This document shows, one piece after another, positions 34,396 to 45,505 of a DNA stretch of 64,000 bases (position 1 is its first letter; the number at the start of each line of letters is the position of its first letter). Origin of the DNA: Datura wrightii (lineage: Eukaryota; Streptophyta; Magnoliopsida; Solanales; Solanaceae); assembly GCA_035772735.1 (NCBI GenBank), contig JASDFA010000016.1, positions 153,648,501-153,712,500 of the forward strand. Direction: 5' to 3'. The notes below the pieces were generated by a model. The model saw nothing but the letters and a program-made list of their open reading frames with translations, searched no databases and was not told the DNA's origin. The translations under genes were made by a program, and so were the position numbers.

Positions 34396-35909
34396 TTTTA
34401 TGACCCGAGCTAGAACTCTAGATCGAGACACAAAACCTAGAACAACGAATGACTCCAAGATAACCCGTGGTATATTCATGGCATGACTTTAAAGCATAAT
34501 CAAGCAGAAAACAACATAAGCATGAATAAGCGGAAGAGTGAATATCATAAAATGCATAACAAGCGTTAATATCCCAATGCTAAACACAAAGCTAAACATA
34601 CTAAGTCTATGTAAAAAAAGCCTCTACTATCTGATGAGATGTTGGGATAAGCTCCCAGCTAACTCCGTGTATGAAACTGAAATGACTTAATCAACATAAC
34701 TAAATGAATGTCCTCGGAAGATGGGGACTCACCCAATAGGGGCTGAACCGGACTAATATGGGTGCAAGCTATCGGTGAGACTGAGCTAGATCACCCAAAC
34801 CTATATCACGAGATGATATAGCATAGAGTATGCGGTAAGTACTTTTAATGTATTGAGTGTGTAAGGTACAAAAACCATGCTTAGTAAAACTTTAGTTGAA
34901 ATCATGCTTATAAATCATATAGATCATGAGAGCAACACTGCATGCTAAAGGCCATATCTAAGATGTACATAAGCTATTCATCATAACGAAACATAATGAC
35001 CCAACATTTGAAAATAGAAATCAAATAACTTGGGATGCTTGAAATCGTAAGTAAATGCTTATAAACTGACTATTGGGTCGAACATGCTATAAAACATACT
35101 ATAAAAAATCATGAATATGAGTAACTGTAATCATGAGGAACAATAGGAGACTCGTCATAGTCGGCAACCAACATGTATGGACGCATGATGATCCTACATC
35201 TTGACCACATGGAGGAGAGTCATCCTAAGCTTTGCCAAGGAAAAGGAAGAATAAGGTGTGATATCATGGTGTGCCCTCGGGTGGGGGAAGCACTCTCTTG
35301 AGAGGCCCAAATATATACCTATGATATCACATAGTTTATGAGATCGAAGAACCTCAGAACTCCTGGCCTACTCGGTGTTAGAAACTACACCCAAAATATG
35401 CATATTTCTCATATAATCATATTCTCAAAACATAGCTTGAATCTAAACATTAGGAGTCTTGACTCCAAATCATATCATAAACTGATCTTGTTAGCCTTGG
35501 CTAAAATAATAATAAGCATACTTAACTTGCATGAGCCTGCCCAAATCACAAAAATAATGCATACTCGAAAGAGACTTCATAAGTCAAAATCATGAAATCA
35601 TAAGTTGAGAGTTCATAAACATTCATGCATACTAGATAACTCATCATACTTGAAATCATGGATCATAGACTTGAATTTTCATAAAACATGAATAATAGGA
35701 AATAATTTTTTAATAACTTGAAATCATGAATTTATAAGCAAACTGAGTGTAAAATCTACCCATAAGACTTAAATAATACGTTAGAACATGAGGAGATTGG
35801 ATGCAAAACATAGCATAGATAATTTCAAAGAATTGAGTTAAAACCCTAGAAATAAATACACTTGATTAAGAACTTGAATTCATTAATTAGAGAGAATTTG
35901 GGCATGAGG
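34396..35909 (-). repeat. 5' LTR of Tekay-3 (truncated by element K)
   Basis: It aligns with 28445-29050 and with LTR F: the same CCCTCGGGTGGGGGAAGC block, the CTACTCGGTGTTAGAAACTAC block and the repeated TGAAATCATGAAT text. It breaks at 35909, where TGTTGCGCCCC of element K begins. The rest of this LTR, with its ACGACTCGTGG block, is not found after element K. Confidence 0.78.
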
Positions 35910-37445
35910 TGTTGCGCCCCAGCGCACGCGCAAGCGCACGTGGTTGTACAAGTAATAAAGCGACTCTTGAAGAGCCGGATGTCAAACCCACAGGGACTGA
36001 ACTATTTCAGCGAATGATCAAGTTCAAGTGTTAAGTTAAATTTCACAAGTGTTGATTATAGAGATTTTGGAAGTTAGTATTTATATCTAGGGGTGATTAC
36101 AAAATAGTTGGGAAACAATAATAAGAAGCATCTAGAGTTAAGGCCTGACAATCATGCAATGCTACAATTCACAGTGGTTCATGTATATATAATTCAATTG
36201 TTGTCTCATAGAGTTAACATGCAGTGGTCATGGTATTTCGATCCTCTAAACACAACAAACTAGTCTTACACCTACATCATTGAGCGGGGATGTGATGTCC
36301 AAATTCGTGAGAAATCTAACACTGGGGATGTGGTTTACGGTGTTTATGCCCTTGATTATGGACTTTTGTACCTCTTATTTAACCTAACATAGCTTCACAA
36401 CTACTTCTATGAGCGGTAATGTGACAATTCTAAGTCGGTGTCTAGCTATCATCCCGTTTAATTAAACAAGCAAGGAAAATTAGGTATAATTTCTATCCTA
36501 ACCATGAATCCCATCGTAGAGACAAAAACTTGCTCCCTGCATTCTTTCATTCTAACCTAGGGTTACTCTTTCGAGCTTTGGCCTAAGCCTAACACTTTTT
36601 TTTTCATGGTGATCGAGCATAAAAACAACAATAATTAAGAATACAAGACAAAAAAACAATGAAAACTCAAACCAAAGATGAATTTAAGCATTTACATTCA
36701 TATCATGTGGCCTCAACCCTAGAGGAAGGGTTTTAGCCACTAATGTTCATACAATTACTCAAAAACATATTTAAAGTAAAGTACTTACAAGAATGATTAA
36801 AAGAGAATGACAAACTTTGAACCCTAGGTGAAGTTCTTCGCTTCTCCCTTAGCTTCTCTCTGCTTTCCCAAAATATTTACGTGATAAATGATTTTAGATG
36901 CTAAGGATCCTATTTATACTTGATGAAAATATGCAAAATCTGGCCGTGGGTGAACTAGCTCTGAGTCACAGACCTGGTCGCGCCATTCTGCCTCCTTGAC
37001 ATGGAGCAAATATGGAGGCTTATTGGAATTGTCGGCCTTGGCATGTCATTGCAGTGTGCTGTGCGCATTGCGCAGCATGTCACGACATCCATCATGCAAG
37101 CCGCAGGGCGTGGAATGATAGTGAATGCAACACAGGGCCAGCGTGACGTGCTGCCTGGCGTGCCCTTCGATCGGCAGGGCACGTTGGTTGGCATGGCCTT
37201 GACACCATGTTGCTTTCTTCATGTGACTTCTTTGCAACGACTTCCATGCTTTCCATTTGTGCATCAAACATTATTTTCAACCCCTCCTAAGCATAATTCA
37301 CCTACAAAACATGGGCTAATCATATTGGTTAGTTGATGCACTAAATTATACAAAATCACATAAGAATGTAATCAATTAGATTAACAAACATGACTTAAAC
37401 TATGCTATAAAATAGAACTTGGGCACATAAATATGCCATAGATCA
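35910..37445 (-). repeat. 3' LTR of element K (Athila/Tat-like)
   Basis: 1,536 bp. On the minus strand it runs from TGATCTATGGCATATTTATG at 37445 to GGGGCGCAACA at 35910. It has the same design as the inner and outer LTRs (TGATC start, the phrase about CCCACAGGGAC near its end, and a TATA box at 36911-36918), but is strongly diverged. The left flank is TGAGG. The frames at 36955-37336 lie in its GC-rich U3 and are not recognised proteins. Confidence 0.8.
36911..36918 (-). promoter_or_regulatory. TATA box of LTR K
   Basis: Minus-strand AAGTATAAATAGGATCC. It corresponds in position and sequence to GTATAAATAGCACAC of the inner and outer LTRs. Confidence 0.6.
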
Positions 37446-37813
37446 CTACCCCACACTTTAAGTCTTGTTCGTTCTCGAACAACTCTATCACATCCCATGC
37501 AGACAAAGGACTCACCAATAACCAACTGAAGCAAGACGACTCAAACTAAGGCTACATCGATTGTTTTAGATAGAAAGTTTAAAATAGAGCATGCAATATC
37601 TCACCATTGAAACCCCATATAACTAAATTTAAACTTTCGAGCCTCAAGAATTGACTCTCAAACTTAGTAAATTCAGAAATTAACCATTCTAGAAGTTTGA
37701 CACGAATTTTATCCTTCATCAAACATGTGCCCTCACAACAAGACAAACACACATCCTTCACTCGCAAGGTTTCAAATCACAACATGTAAGAGTATATGAA
37801 TAAGAATCTAGCT
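37446..37813 (-). mobile_element. 3' interior of element K, left part
   Basis: It begins with the polypurine tract (minus AAAGTGTGGGGTAG) and a perfect 7-bp hairpin, TTGTTCG/CGAACAA with loop AGAA on the minus strand (37465-37482). It is homologous to 39225-39590 of the outer element. It is interrupted at 37813 by the outer element and continues at 57484. No coding frame is seen; 37579-37767 is not supported. Confidence 0.7.
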
Positions 37814-39224
37814 TTTTCGGTGTGTTTCACAACTACACGAAAGTGCACGTGGTCAAACAAGTAGTAAAATGGTTAAAGTAAGCCAAGTATCGATCCCACA
37901 GGGACCAAACCAAGGTAATAATCGAATTAAGTGTTAATGAACTCTAACTCTAAAAATGCAGACAACAATTTAAAGAAGATTTTGAGGAGTTTGTTTCCTA
38001 ATTTATACTAATCTAAACAAAATTATAAGTTGAGTCTGAACTATAGTAATGAGCAAGCTGAGGCTAAAAAGAACATGCAGGAAAGTAATTTATCGATACA
38101 ATTTGGTTAATCTTTCCTTCGGTTTCTAGTCAAGAATTATTGCCTATGGAGAGAAACTTTCGTATTCTACCCAACTTAAGAATCATGAACCTTCAACCTA
38201 CATTTCTGTGATAAAAGAATTTCATGTCCTAGCCATACGAAACTGATTCCTTAATTGGCTAATATGACTTTCAGATATATTTCTATTCTGAAGGTAAATC
38301 AATTCTCAATTTTCCCAAACTAAGAAGAGATCATATCCTACCAATTCACAACTTTCCAATTTATTTCCTTTTCAGGATAAAATTGAATTTTTTAGATATA
38401 CATTAACATTGGCCAGACATTAATGCAGTAAGAACAAGAATTGATAGAACAACCATGGAAGAAAAGATGAAAACCAAAATGATCAACAATTACATTCCAC
38501 TACAAATGTTCTCAACCTCAGCAAGAAGTGAATTTAACCACTCATTTGTGGATTAAACATCATCAAATGAGTATAAATCATACAAACAATTGAAATAAAG
38601 GAGAAAGAGTTAGAGAAGAACCCTAAGAATTTCGTTCCCTCAACTGCCTATAACCCACGTTCTTGCTCAACTAAGTCAGAATCATTAAAAATAAACATAG
38701 GTGTGCTATTTATACTAGTGGGAATTTTTCCTGGAATAACAAGAAACGTGTCACGGAGTGCATCGCGGAGCACTGCCTTCGTGACACGGTGCAAACGCGG
38801 ACCCTCACTGGAATTTTATGTTCCAGGTAAATATGGGCAACGTGCCACGGCATGTAACGCGGGGCTTGGCCAACGTGCCACGGCCCCGATGCGGACCTTC
38901 ACTGGAATTTGTCCAAGTAACTCATACGAGATAGACTGCCTCCGCGATGGCAGCGTGACACGACTCCATCCCGGAGCCCCTTTGTTTGCTGCTTGTCCTT
39001 GACCTTTTCCACTGCTCGCTTCCGAGTCCATTCCCGATTTCCACCAACATGCAACTTAGCTTCCTAAAATTACATTTCTCCTACAAAACAACACTAATCA
39101 TGTTGGTTAGTATAAATTCACATTTTAACTACAAATCACATGAGAATGTACAAATAACGATAGATAAACAAGACGAAATGGAGCATTTGAGCATCACTTG
39201 GGCATATAATTCTGCCCAAGATCA
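37814..39224 (-). repeat. 3' LTR of the outer element
   Basis: On the minus strand it starts TGATCTTGGGCAGAATTATATG at 39224; its last bases are CCGAAAA, where the other LTR has CCGAACA. A TATA box is at 38707-38714. GC-rich CCGTG/CACGG modules are in U3 (38740-38990). The frames at 38703-39031 are U3 shadows. Confidence 0.88.
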
Positions 39225-39262
39225 CTTAGCCCACACTTAAAACCTTGTTCGTCCTCGAAAAA
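39225..39262 (-). other. Polypurine tract and hairpin of the outer element
   Basis: Minus-strand TTTTAAGTGTGGGCTAAG abuts the 3' LTR. Upstream is TTTTTCG-AGGA-CGAACAA, the pre-PPT hairpin with two arm bases mutated. Confidence 0.75.
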
Positions 39263-41003
39263 TAATCTCATATCTCATGCAATTGACACCCACGTATAGC
39301 TACTTCGGCTTGACAATTCAAGCTACGGTTATACCGATTATTTAATATAGAAAATCATCAAGAAAACATGCATAGTCTCATAAGCACAATGACATTCACC
39401 ATATTAAGACCTCCTAGACTCAAGAATCGACTCTCGATCTCGGCAAACTCATGCAAATCAGGTGATCCAGACATCCAACACGAAATTCAATCTCTCGTCA
39501 AGCATGTGCCCTCACAACACAGGAGAATTACCCCTTTTCCAATCATATGGTTTCCAAAGCCTTACATGTAGGGGTATATAAACACGTTTTCGCTCTCTCT
39601 CCCAAAGAATTCACATGCATCATGTCATGAACCATAGGCTTGCCTCTAGTGTATTTCTCCACTAATATAAGGAAGCGTGATGTAAGATCACGTAGGACTT
39701 AACGGGTTGTAATGTAAGCTAAGGAACTAGTAAATACTAGAATAACCAATAATCTCGTTTATCCTCCTTAAGTGCTTTTCAATACATCCCACCATCATTA
39801 TGGGCATTGTTTCTTCCTTTATCCTCCCATTCTTGAAGTCTTTCTTTATTTTTGTTCCCATTTCTTTCAGCATACTCGACTTAATAAGAAAGATTAGTTA
39901 TACATCTTCATTTTATTTAAATTCGGCAAGTGCACCTTTGACCTTATCTTTACTTTCACCACTTCCGCTTTTCCTTTCTTTTTCACACTTTTCACTCCTT
40001 GACACTGTGGGAAAATTATTTTTTCTTGAGCGCTTAAGAGTTTTGGATCAAATTCACGGCAAATGAAAAGAAGGGATTAAGCTCAGTTTCTATCTCTTCA
40101 ATGAAAGAAAAAAATAGGCTAAAGGCTCAATGGGGCTAACTAGGATGTACATTCAAGGTAGGTGTGATAAGAAAAAATCTTTTGGTTTAATCAAAGAAAT
40201 GCCTACATCCTTTCCTACACTACACATCCTTCATTTCGTTTCGTACATACACCAGGCAAGTTCTAGACACTTCACAATAGCATGGAAGAATCGAAACGTC
40301 ACCTCACACTCATTGCAAATGCTCAACTCAAGACGTATTCACAGACTCTTCAATCAACTAATTACAAGAATTCAATATTAAGCCTCAATCACACCGAATC
40401 GAACTCTATGGACTAGGTATATCAACATATTTCACATTTGCATGCTTTCATACGAATCATCTTTGCATCTCAATATCATGTACAACATGCAACAAGAATT
40501 CCGAACCATGAAGTAACGACATGTTTGGGAAACAACAAAAAGAAAGAAAATAAAAGAAAGAAAAAAAACTACTTCTATCGACTACATTTCCCTTAAGATG
40601 GTCGTCATCCATCCATCATAGGGAATGGTCACTATTTATGACTTCAGTTCAATGGGACTATTCTCAGTAAAAGCACCGAAAACAAAGGCCGAGAAACCCA
40701 ATCATAAAAAATTCAAAAAAAATTTTAAAATTTTTTAAAAATATCGATAATTTCGATAGAAAACAAAAATATTTACACAACCAGCTAACAACAACTCAAC
40801 ATAGCACACAACAGCTTAACATTCATTACACACCGAATTACAATGCAAAACATACTCACAAAATCACAGGGTCACAATTTTTTCACAGGCACAACAACAA
40901 GACATGAACATAACAACAACAAAACAATTGGCACCTAACTACTCCAACCCCACACTTAAACCGAACATCGTCCCCAGTGTTCATCAAATTCAACATAGCA
41001 CAG
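39263..41003 (-). other. 3' untranslated interior of the outer element
   Basis: About 1.7 kb, homologous to 47604-49460 of the inner element in order and content. For example, the minus-strand phrase with CATCCATCCATCATAGGGAA is shared, as is a PPT-like TTTAAGTGTGGGGT at 40947-40962. There is no conserved reading frame between the two copies, so I treat 39368-39571, 39800-40066 and 40130-40381 as chance frames. Confidence 0.65.
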
Positions 41004-41008
41004 AAGTA
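41004..41008 (+). repeat. Target site duplication, left copy (AAGTA)
   Basis: AAGTA directly precedes the TG of the inner 5' LTR. The identical AAGTA follows the CA of the 3' LTR at 50939-50943. Joining the flanks restores the outer element just past its ORF2. Confidence 0.93.
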
Positions 41009-42450
41009 TGATCTTGGGCAGATTTATATGCCCAAGTGATACTCAAACATATTATTTTCGCCTTGTTTGTGTGCAATATGTATATATTCTCATGTAATTG
41101 GTAATAAAATGTGAATTTATACTAACCAACATGATTAGCATTTGTTTTGCAGGAAAATATGATTTTTAGGAGCTAAAATGCATGTTGGAACTACATCGGA
41201 GTTGGACATGGATACAAGCGTGGAAAAGACATTGGAAGGCACAAATTGTAGGGGCTCCGCGATGGAGCCGTGCCACGCTACCATCGCGGAGGCACACTGC
41301 CTGGAGAGGCAATTAAATGGCAATTTCCAGTGAGGCCTCGCGACAGCTCCGTGGCACGGAGATAGGCCTCCGCATTGGCCTCCGTGCCACGTTGAGGCTA
41401 ATTTACCAGACCCTGGATTTCCAGTGAAGGTCCGCGTCCACGCCGTGTCACGGAGGCAGTGCTCCGCGTTGACCTCCGTGACACGTTGCTTGTTATTCCG
41501 GGAAAAATTTCCCTCTAGTATAAATAGCACACTTAGGTTTATTTTAATGAGAGGGGAGTTTTAGTTCAGACTTGGTGGAGCTAGGACGTGGGTTAGCAGC
41601 AGTTGAGGCACGAAAAAGCTAGGAGATTTCTTCTCTTCCTTTCTTCTTTCAATCAATTGTATGTATGATTTACACTTGTTTTAGGATGATCAATCCACAA
41701 ATGAGTGGCTAATTCTCTTCCTTGCTAAGGTTTTGAACATGTGTAGTGAATTTTGATTGTAAATGATATGGTTTTCTTCTTCTTCTTTCATGTTGTTCTA
41801 TTAATTCTTGTTCTTACTGCATTAGTGCTTGGCCGACATTAACGTACATCTAAAAAGTCCAATTTCACTCGAGAGAGCAAGAAATTGGAAAGTTGTGAAT
41901 TAATAGAGTATTGTTCTTAACTTGATTTGGGAAAATTGGGTTTTGATGTGCTTTCCTGATAGAAATATACTTGAAAGCTGTATTAGTCAATTTAGGAACC
42001 GGAATTTTATTGCTAGGTCGTAAATTGCATTTGATCACAGAAATGTAGACGAATGGTTTATGATTCTTAAGTGAAATTAAATACGAGAGTTTTAATTTCT
42101 AGGCTAATGTTCTTGGCTAGCAACATGAAGAAGAGATTGACCGAATTATTATTACAATCGAATTCATTACTTGTTCTTAACCTTGGCATGCTCATATCCA
42201 TAGTTTAAATTCATAGTAAATAATTGTTAATAGTTTTAGTATATATTTTATAAACAAAAACTCAATTAACTGTTGGTTACGTTGTTGTTAGCATAGTTAG
42301 AAGTAAAATAAGAATATAGTATACTTAGGCAATTTTTACATACCCTGAGCCTCCTTGGATTGATACTTGGCTTACTTAGCCACTTTATTACTTGTTTGAC
42401 CACGTGCACTTGCGTGTCAGTTTTTAACCCCTATAGCAAATACCTGAACA
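41009..42450 (+). repeat. 5' LTR of the inner element
   Basis: It runs from TGATCTTGGGCAG to CCTGAACA. The U3 carries three GC-rich inverted-repeat modules between 41255 and 41493, the first with perfect 11-bp arms CTCCGCGATGG and CCATCGCGGAG, followed by a TATA box. The minus-strand frame 41135-41530 is a shadow of these modules. Confidence 0.93.
41519..41526 (+). promoter_or_regulatory. TATA box of the inner 5' LTR
   Basis: TATAAATA in CTCTAGTATAAATAGCACAC, about 25 bp after the last GC-rich module. It is identical in the 3' LTR at 50009-50016 and conserved on the minus strand of the outer LTRs at 38707-38714 and 56966-56973. Confidence 0.75.
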
Positions 42451-42456
42451 AGTTTT

Positions 42457-42474
42457 TGGCGCCGTTGCCGGGGA
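42457..42474 (+). other. Primer-binding site, tRNA-Asp (perfect)
   Basis: TGGCGCCGTTGCCGGGGA, six bases after the LTR end, is complementary to the 3' end of plant tRNA-Asp as I know it (TCCCCGGCAACGGCGCCA). This primer is typical of Athila-like elements. Confidence 0.88.
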
Positions 42475-42589
42475 GGCTAGGCGATTTGTGAAATTATGTT
42501 TAGTGTAAATTTACTGTATTTTTATTTTTATTTTCTTAAGTGTTAACAACTTGGTCTTAGTCTGTATTTTGCAGATTTTGTTTCTGTGA

Positions 42590-44974
42590 ACACTGGCAAG
42601 GGACAAGGAGCTGGTGGAATCTTACTTAGAGCCTGAACGTGAATTTCATAGTCAACGTAGAGAAGCTCTACAAAAGAAGCTGCAGTTGTTCCGACAATCT
42701 ATTATGGAGCAACAAAATCCACCTGTTGTGAGGGCAGTGTTAGTGCCCGATGAAGCAGCAGCAAGGCCGGTTCGCGAGGTGGCAATCCCACACGCTAACA
42801 ATGTACATTCTGGCATCCGCAAACCAGAGCCTGGAGGGAGGTTTGAATTAAAGCAGAATATGGTGCAACTCTTGCACACAAGCGGACAATTTACCGGTCT
42901 CCCTCATGAAGATCCACAACAACATCTCCACAACTTTTTGGAGATAAGTGACACTTATATACCCGCTGGAGTGTCACCTGATTATGTTCGGCTCACCTTA
43001 TTTCCGTTTTCCTTACTTGGTGAAGCCAAGAGGTGGTTAAAAGCTGAACCACCCAATTCTATATCAACGTGGGATGATCTTGCACGGAAGTTTTTGATTA
43101 GATTTTTCCCTTCTGGTAAAACAGCCAGACTTAGAAGTCAAATTCTAAGTTTTAAACAGAGGGAGGGAGAAAATTTATATCAAGCCTGGGAAAGATTTAA
43201 ATCTGTGTTGCGGGACTGTCCTCATCATCATCAGTCCAATGAGGTGTTGGTACACACATTTATTGAGGGTTTGGAACCCCACACTAAAATTCTGTTAGAT
43301 TCAGCAGCTGGAGGGCAAGCGCTGGAAAAGACTTACGAGGAGCTGTACACTTTGCTCAACCGAATTTCACAAGGCAATCCAGAATGGAATGCAGATTCAT
43401 CTCGAGGTGGAGCAAGGAAAGCAGCGGGAGTGCTTGAAGTGGATGGATTTACAGCTATCGCTGCACAGATAGCTGCCTTGCAAAATCAGTTAAACAATCA
43501 CTTCAGCAATATGAAATTGAACCAGCCTTCAACTTCAGTCAATGCGGTCCAACAGATGTGGTGTGAAGTGTGTGGTAGTAGTGAGCATTCAGCTGAATGC
43601 TGTGGTGCAAATCTTGATTCTGTTAACTTTGTGGGCAATGCATAGAGAAATCAGCAGCAGTTTGGTAGTGGCTACAACTCAAATTGGAGGAACCATCCAA
43701 ATATTTCGTGGGGTAGCAACAACCAACAAGGACAAGGTTCTGGCCAGGGTATGCAGAGAAATCAAGGAGGGCAACAAAACTATCAAGTTCAATTCAGAAA
43801 TCACAATGCGCCTCCTCCACCACCATCACCGACCATTGAGGAGATGTTCAAGACCATGATCGCTAATAAGGCACAATTGCAGGCTGACTATGTTAAATTG
43901 GCAGCCGAAGTGAAGAACAATCAGTTGGCGACCAAGGCTCTTGAATATCAGTTTGGGCAATTTGCTAGTGCCCAAAATACAAGACCCAGAGGAGGACTAC
44001 CTAGCGACACAGATCCTAATCCGAAGCAGGTTAATGCAGTGACCACGAGGAGTGGTTTAGAGTTGAAGGAGGTGGAACCGGAAAGACCGCCTCAAAAGTC
44101 AGGAGCAGCAGAAGTTGAGGATGAACAAAGTTCTGATAGGGGGAAGACTAAAGAAGCAGAAGCAGAAAGGCCTCCACCCCCGTTCCCTCAACGACTTAAG
44201 AAACCCAAGGAGGAGGCGTGTTTCAAGAAATTTATGGAGGTGCTTAAACAGGTACATGTTAACTTACCTCTTGTTGATGTCTTGCAGGGAGTGCCAAAGT
44301 ATGCAAAATATATTAAAGACATCGTGGCTAACAATAGTCGTTTGACTGAGTATGCCACAGTGGCTTTAACGGAGGAATGCACTTCCCGGATTCAGAATAG
44401 ACTGCCCACGAAACTGAAAGACCCTGGAAGTTTTACTATCCAGCTGACTATTGGGCAAAGTATCCGAGCTCGTGGATTATGCGACTTGGGGGCAAGTATA
44501 AATCTGATGCCATCTTCGGTGTTCAGAAAGTTAGGTCTAGGGAGTCCTAGACCTACCACAGTAATCTTGCAGCTAGCGGACAGGTCCTTAGCTAAACCGG
44601 ATGGTATTGTTGAGGATGTGTTAGTGCAAGTGGGCTCCCTCATTTTTCCGGTCGATTTTATTGTTCTGGACTTTGAACCAGATGCTGAAGTCCCATTTAT
44701 TTTGGGACGTCCCTTTTTGGCAACCGGAAAAGCATTAATTGATGTAGCTGCGGGTCAACTTACAATGCGGGCACATGACAAGATAGAAGTATTTGAAGTG
44801 TACAAAGCACCCAAGCTCCCGATTGTAAATGAGGAACTCTCGGTGATCAATGTGATTGATCATGGGAATGCTGATATAATGAATGATTCCCGAGAGTTAA
44901 CAGGAAGGCCACCAGATGATGTAAGCACTACTGGGGGGAGGACAAGGATCGTGAAAAATCGTCCCTCACCCTAG
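42590..44974 (+). pseudogene. gag-protease polyprotein of the inner element (one in-frame stop)
   Basis: One frame is open from just after a TGA (42587-42589) to a stop at 44972-44974, broken only by TAG at 43643-43645. The outer copy reads CAG (Gln) at that TAG. Gag: a conserved N-terminus (RDKELVESYLEPER), the capsid-like core at about residues 100-240 counted from 42614 (YVRLTLFPFSLLGEAKRWL, FLIRFFPSGKTARLR, LYQAWERFKS), and a CX2CX4HX4C zinc knuckle (CEVCGSSEHSAECC). After the TAG come a proline-rich linker and RPPPPFPQRLKK. The aspartic protease follows, with catalytic CDLGASINLMP at 44480-44512 and PFILGRPFL as the flap/C-terminal block. No ATG lies at the conserved N-terminus; the first in-frame ATG is 42704 and the GTG at 42614 is not compelling. 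Only the TAG separates gag from protease. Confidence 0.9.
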
Positions 44975-44985
44975 TAGATAATTGA
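44923..44985 (+). pseudogene. Pol C-terminal tail remnant, out of frame with protease
   Basis: In a different frame from the protease, the DNA encodes KHYWGED...SLTLVDN-stop. It aligns with the in-frame end of the outer copy (CKHYWGED...SVTLVDY-stop). In Athila-like elements the motif VNGQR-KHY-G belongs to the extreme C-terminus of pol, after integrase. Compared with the outer element, about 70 bp just upstream has been deleted here, which also removed VNGQR and shifted the frame so the protease ends early at 44974. Confidence 0.75.
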
Positions 44986-44993
44986 GCATAATG

Positions 44994-45043
44994 GACGTCG
45001 AGCCGCGACGGTAAATCAGGCGCTGCACGGGAGGCAACTCGTG
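44994..45043 (+). other. Conserved post-pol motif with AGGCAA-loop hairpin
   Basis: It reads GTCGAGCCGCGACGG, then CAGGCGCTG, then CACGGG-AGGCAA-CTCGTG, which can form a 6-bp stem (one G-T pair) with loop AGGCAA. The outer copy (53413-53460) has ACGGG-AGGCAA-CCCGT, so the pairing is kept although bases differ. It begins 8 bases after the pol-tail stop. Confidence 0.6.
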
Positions 45044-45308
45044 AAAAGAAAAATATTCTATTTTTCTTCTTTTAGTATAGTGTACATAATTTGTATTTTT
45101 TATTTTTCATTTTTCTTTTTTTCTTGATTTCGTACAAATTTTTCATTTTAGTTAGTATTTTTTTCATGGTAGTTAGGAAAATCTATTAGTCTAACCAATT
45201 TCGTTTAGTGAGGGGATTTTCAGGTCTAACGGAGAAAAATATGCATGGAAGCGGGAAAAATAAGGCAAGGTATGAAAATAATTTTTATTGAAGAAACAGT
45301 GCACTGGG

Positions 45309-45460
45309 GCGTTGGCTCCGTGTCACGGAGGAGTGGCTCCGCGTTACCCTCTGTGACACGTTAAAGGCAAAATCAGATTTTTTTAAAAATTTCCAGAGAG
45401 CCAACACGTTGGCTCCGTGTCACGGAGGAGGGGCTCCGCGTTACCCTCCGTGACACGTTG
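45309..45460 (+). repeat. Two GC-rich inverted-repeat modules in the interior
   Basis: Copies at 45309-45362 and 45404-45460 share GGCTCCGTGTCACGGAGG followed by GGCTCCGCGTTACCCTC(C/T)GTGACACGTT. They closely match the third U3 module of the LTR (41430-41493). The outer element has the same pair at 53019-53164, so the duplication is ancestral. They are followed by CGGGTCAC/GTGACCCG inverted repeats (45477-45505) and a run of 12 C (45585-45596). Function is unknown; they lie about 0.9 kb upstream of ORF2. Confidence 0.75.
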
Positions 45461-45505
45461 CCCTTTATTTAGTGCCGGGTCACACCGGGTTGCCGGGTGA
45501 CCCGC

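Larger units (their letters stand above)
28445..35909 (-). mobile_element. Tekay/Del-type chromovirus with RT core deleted (Tekay-3)
   Basis: A minus-strand element with partial LTRs on both sides, a tRNA-iMet primer site with one mismatch, gag, protease, RNase H, integrase and chromodomain. Two insertions damaged its LTRs: Tekay-2 removed or displaced the U5 side of the left LTR, and element K cut the right LTR at 35909. An internal deletion removed most of RT. All frames are short and broken. It is clearly older than its invaders. Confidence 0.85.

Noticed and set aside
36955..37336. Overlapping frames on both strands in LTR K
   Set aside because: They overlap one another in the GC-rich U3 and have no recognisable product.
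39800..40066. 88-codon hydrophobic frame in the outer 3' interior as a membrane protein
   Set aside because: Not conserved at the matching place in the inner element; its hydrophobic look comes from T-rich DNA.
41135..41530. 131-codon minus-strand frame in the inner LTR, also present at 49625-50020
   Set aside because: It is antisense to U3 and follows from the GC-rich inverted-repeat modules; the two copies are the same LTR sequence, so conservation is not evidence of coding.
43643..43645. TAG between gag and protease as a programmed read-through stop
   Set aside because: The outer copy has CAG at this codon and its own separate TAG about 25 bases downstream, so both look like private CAG to TAG mutations.
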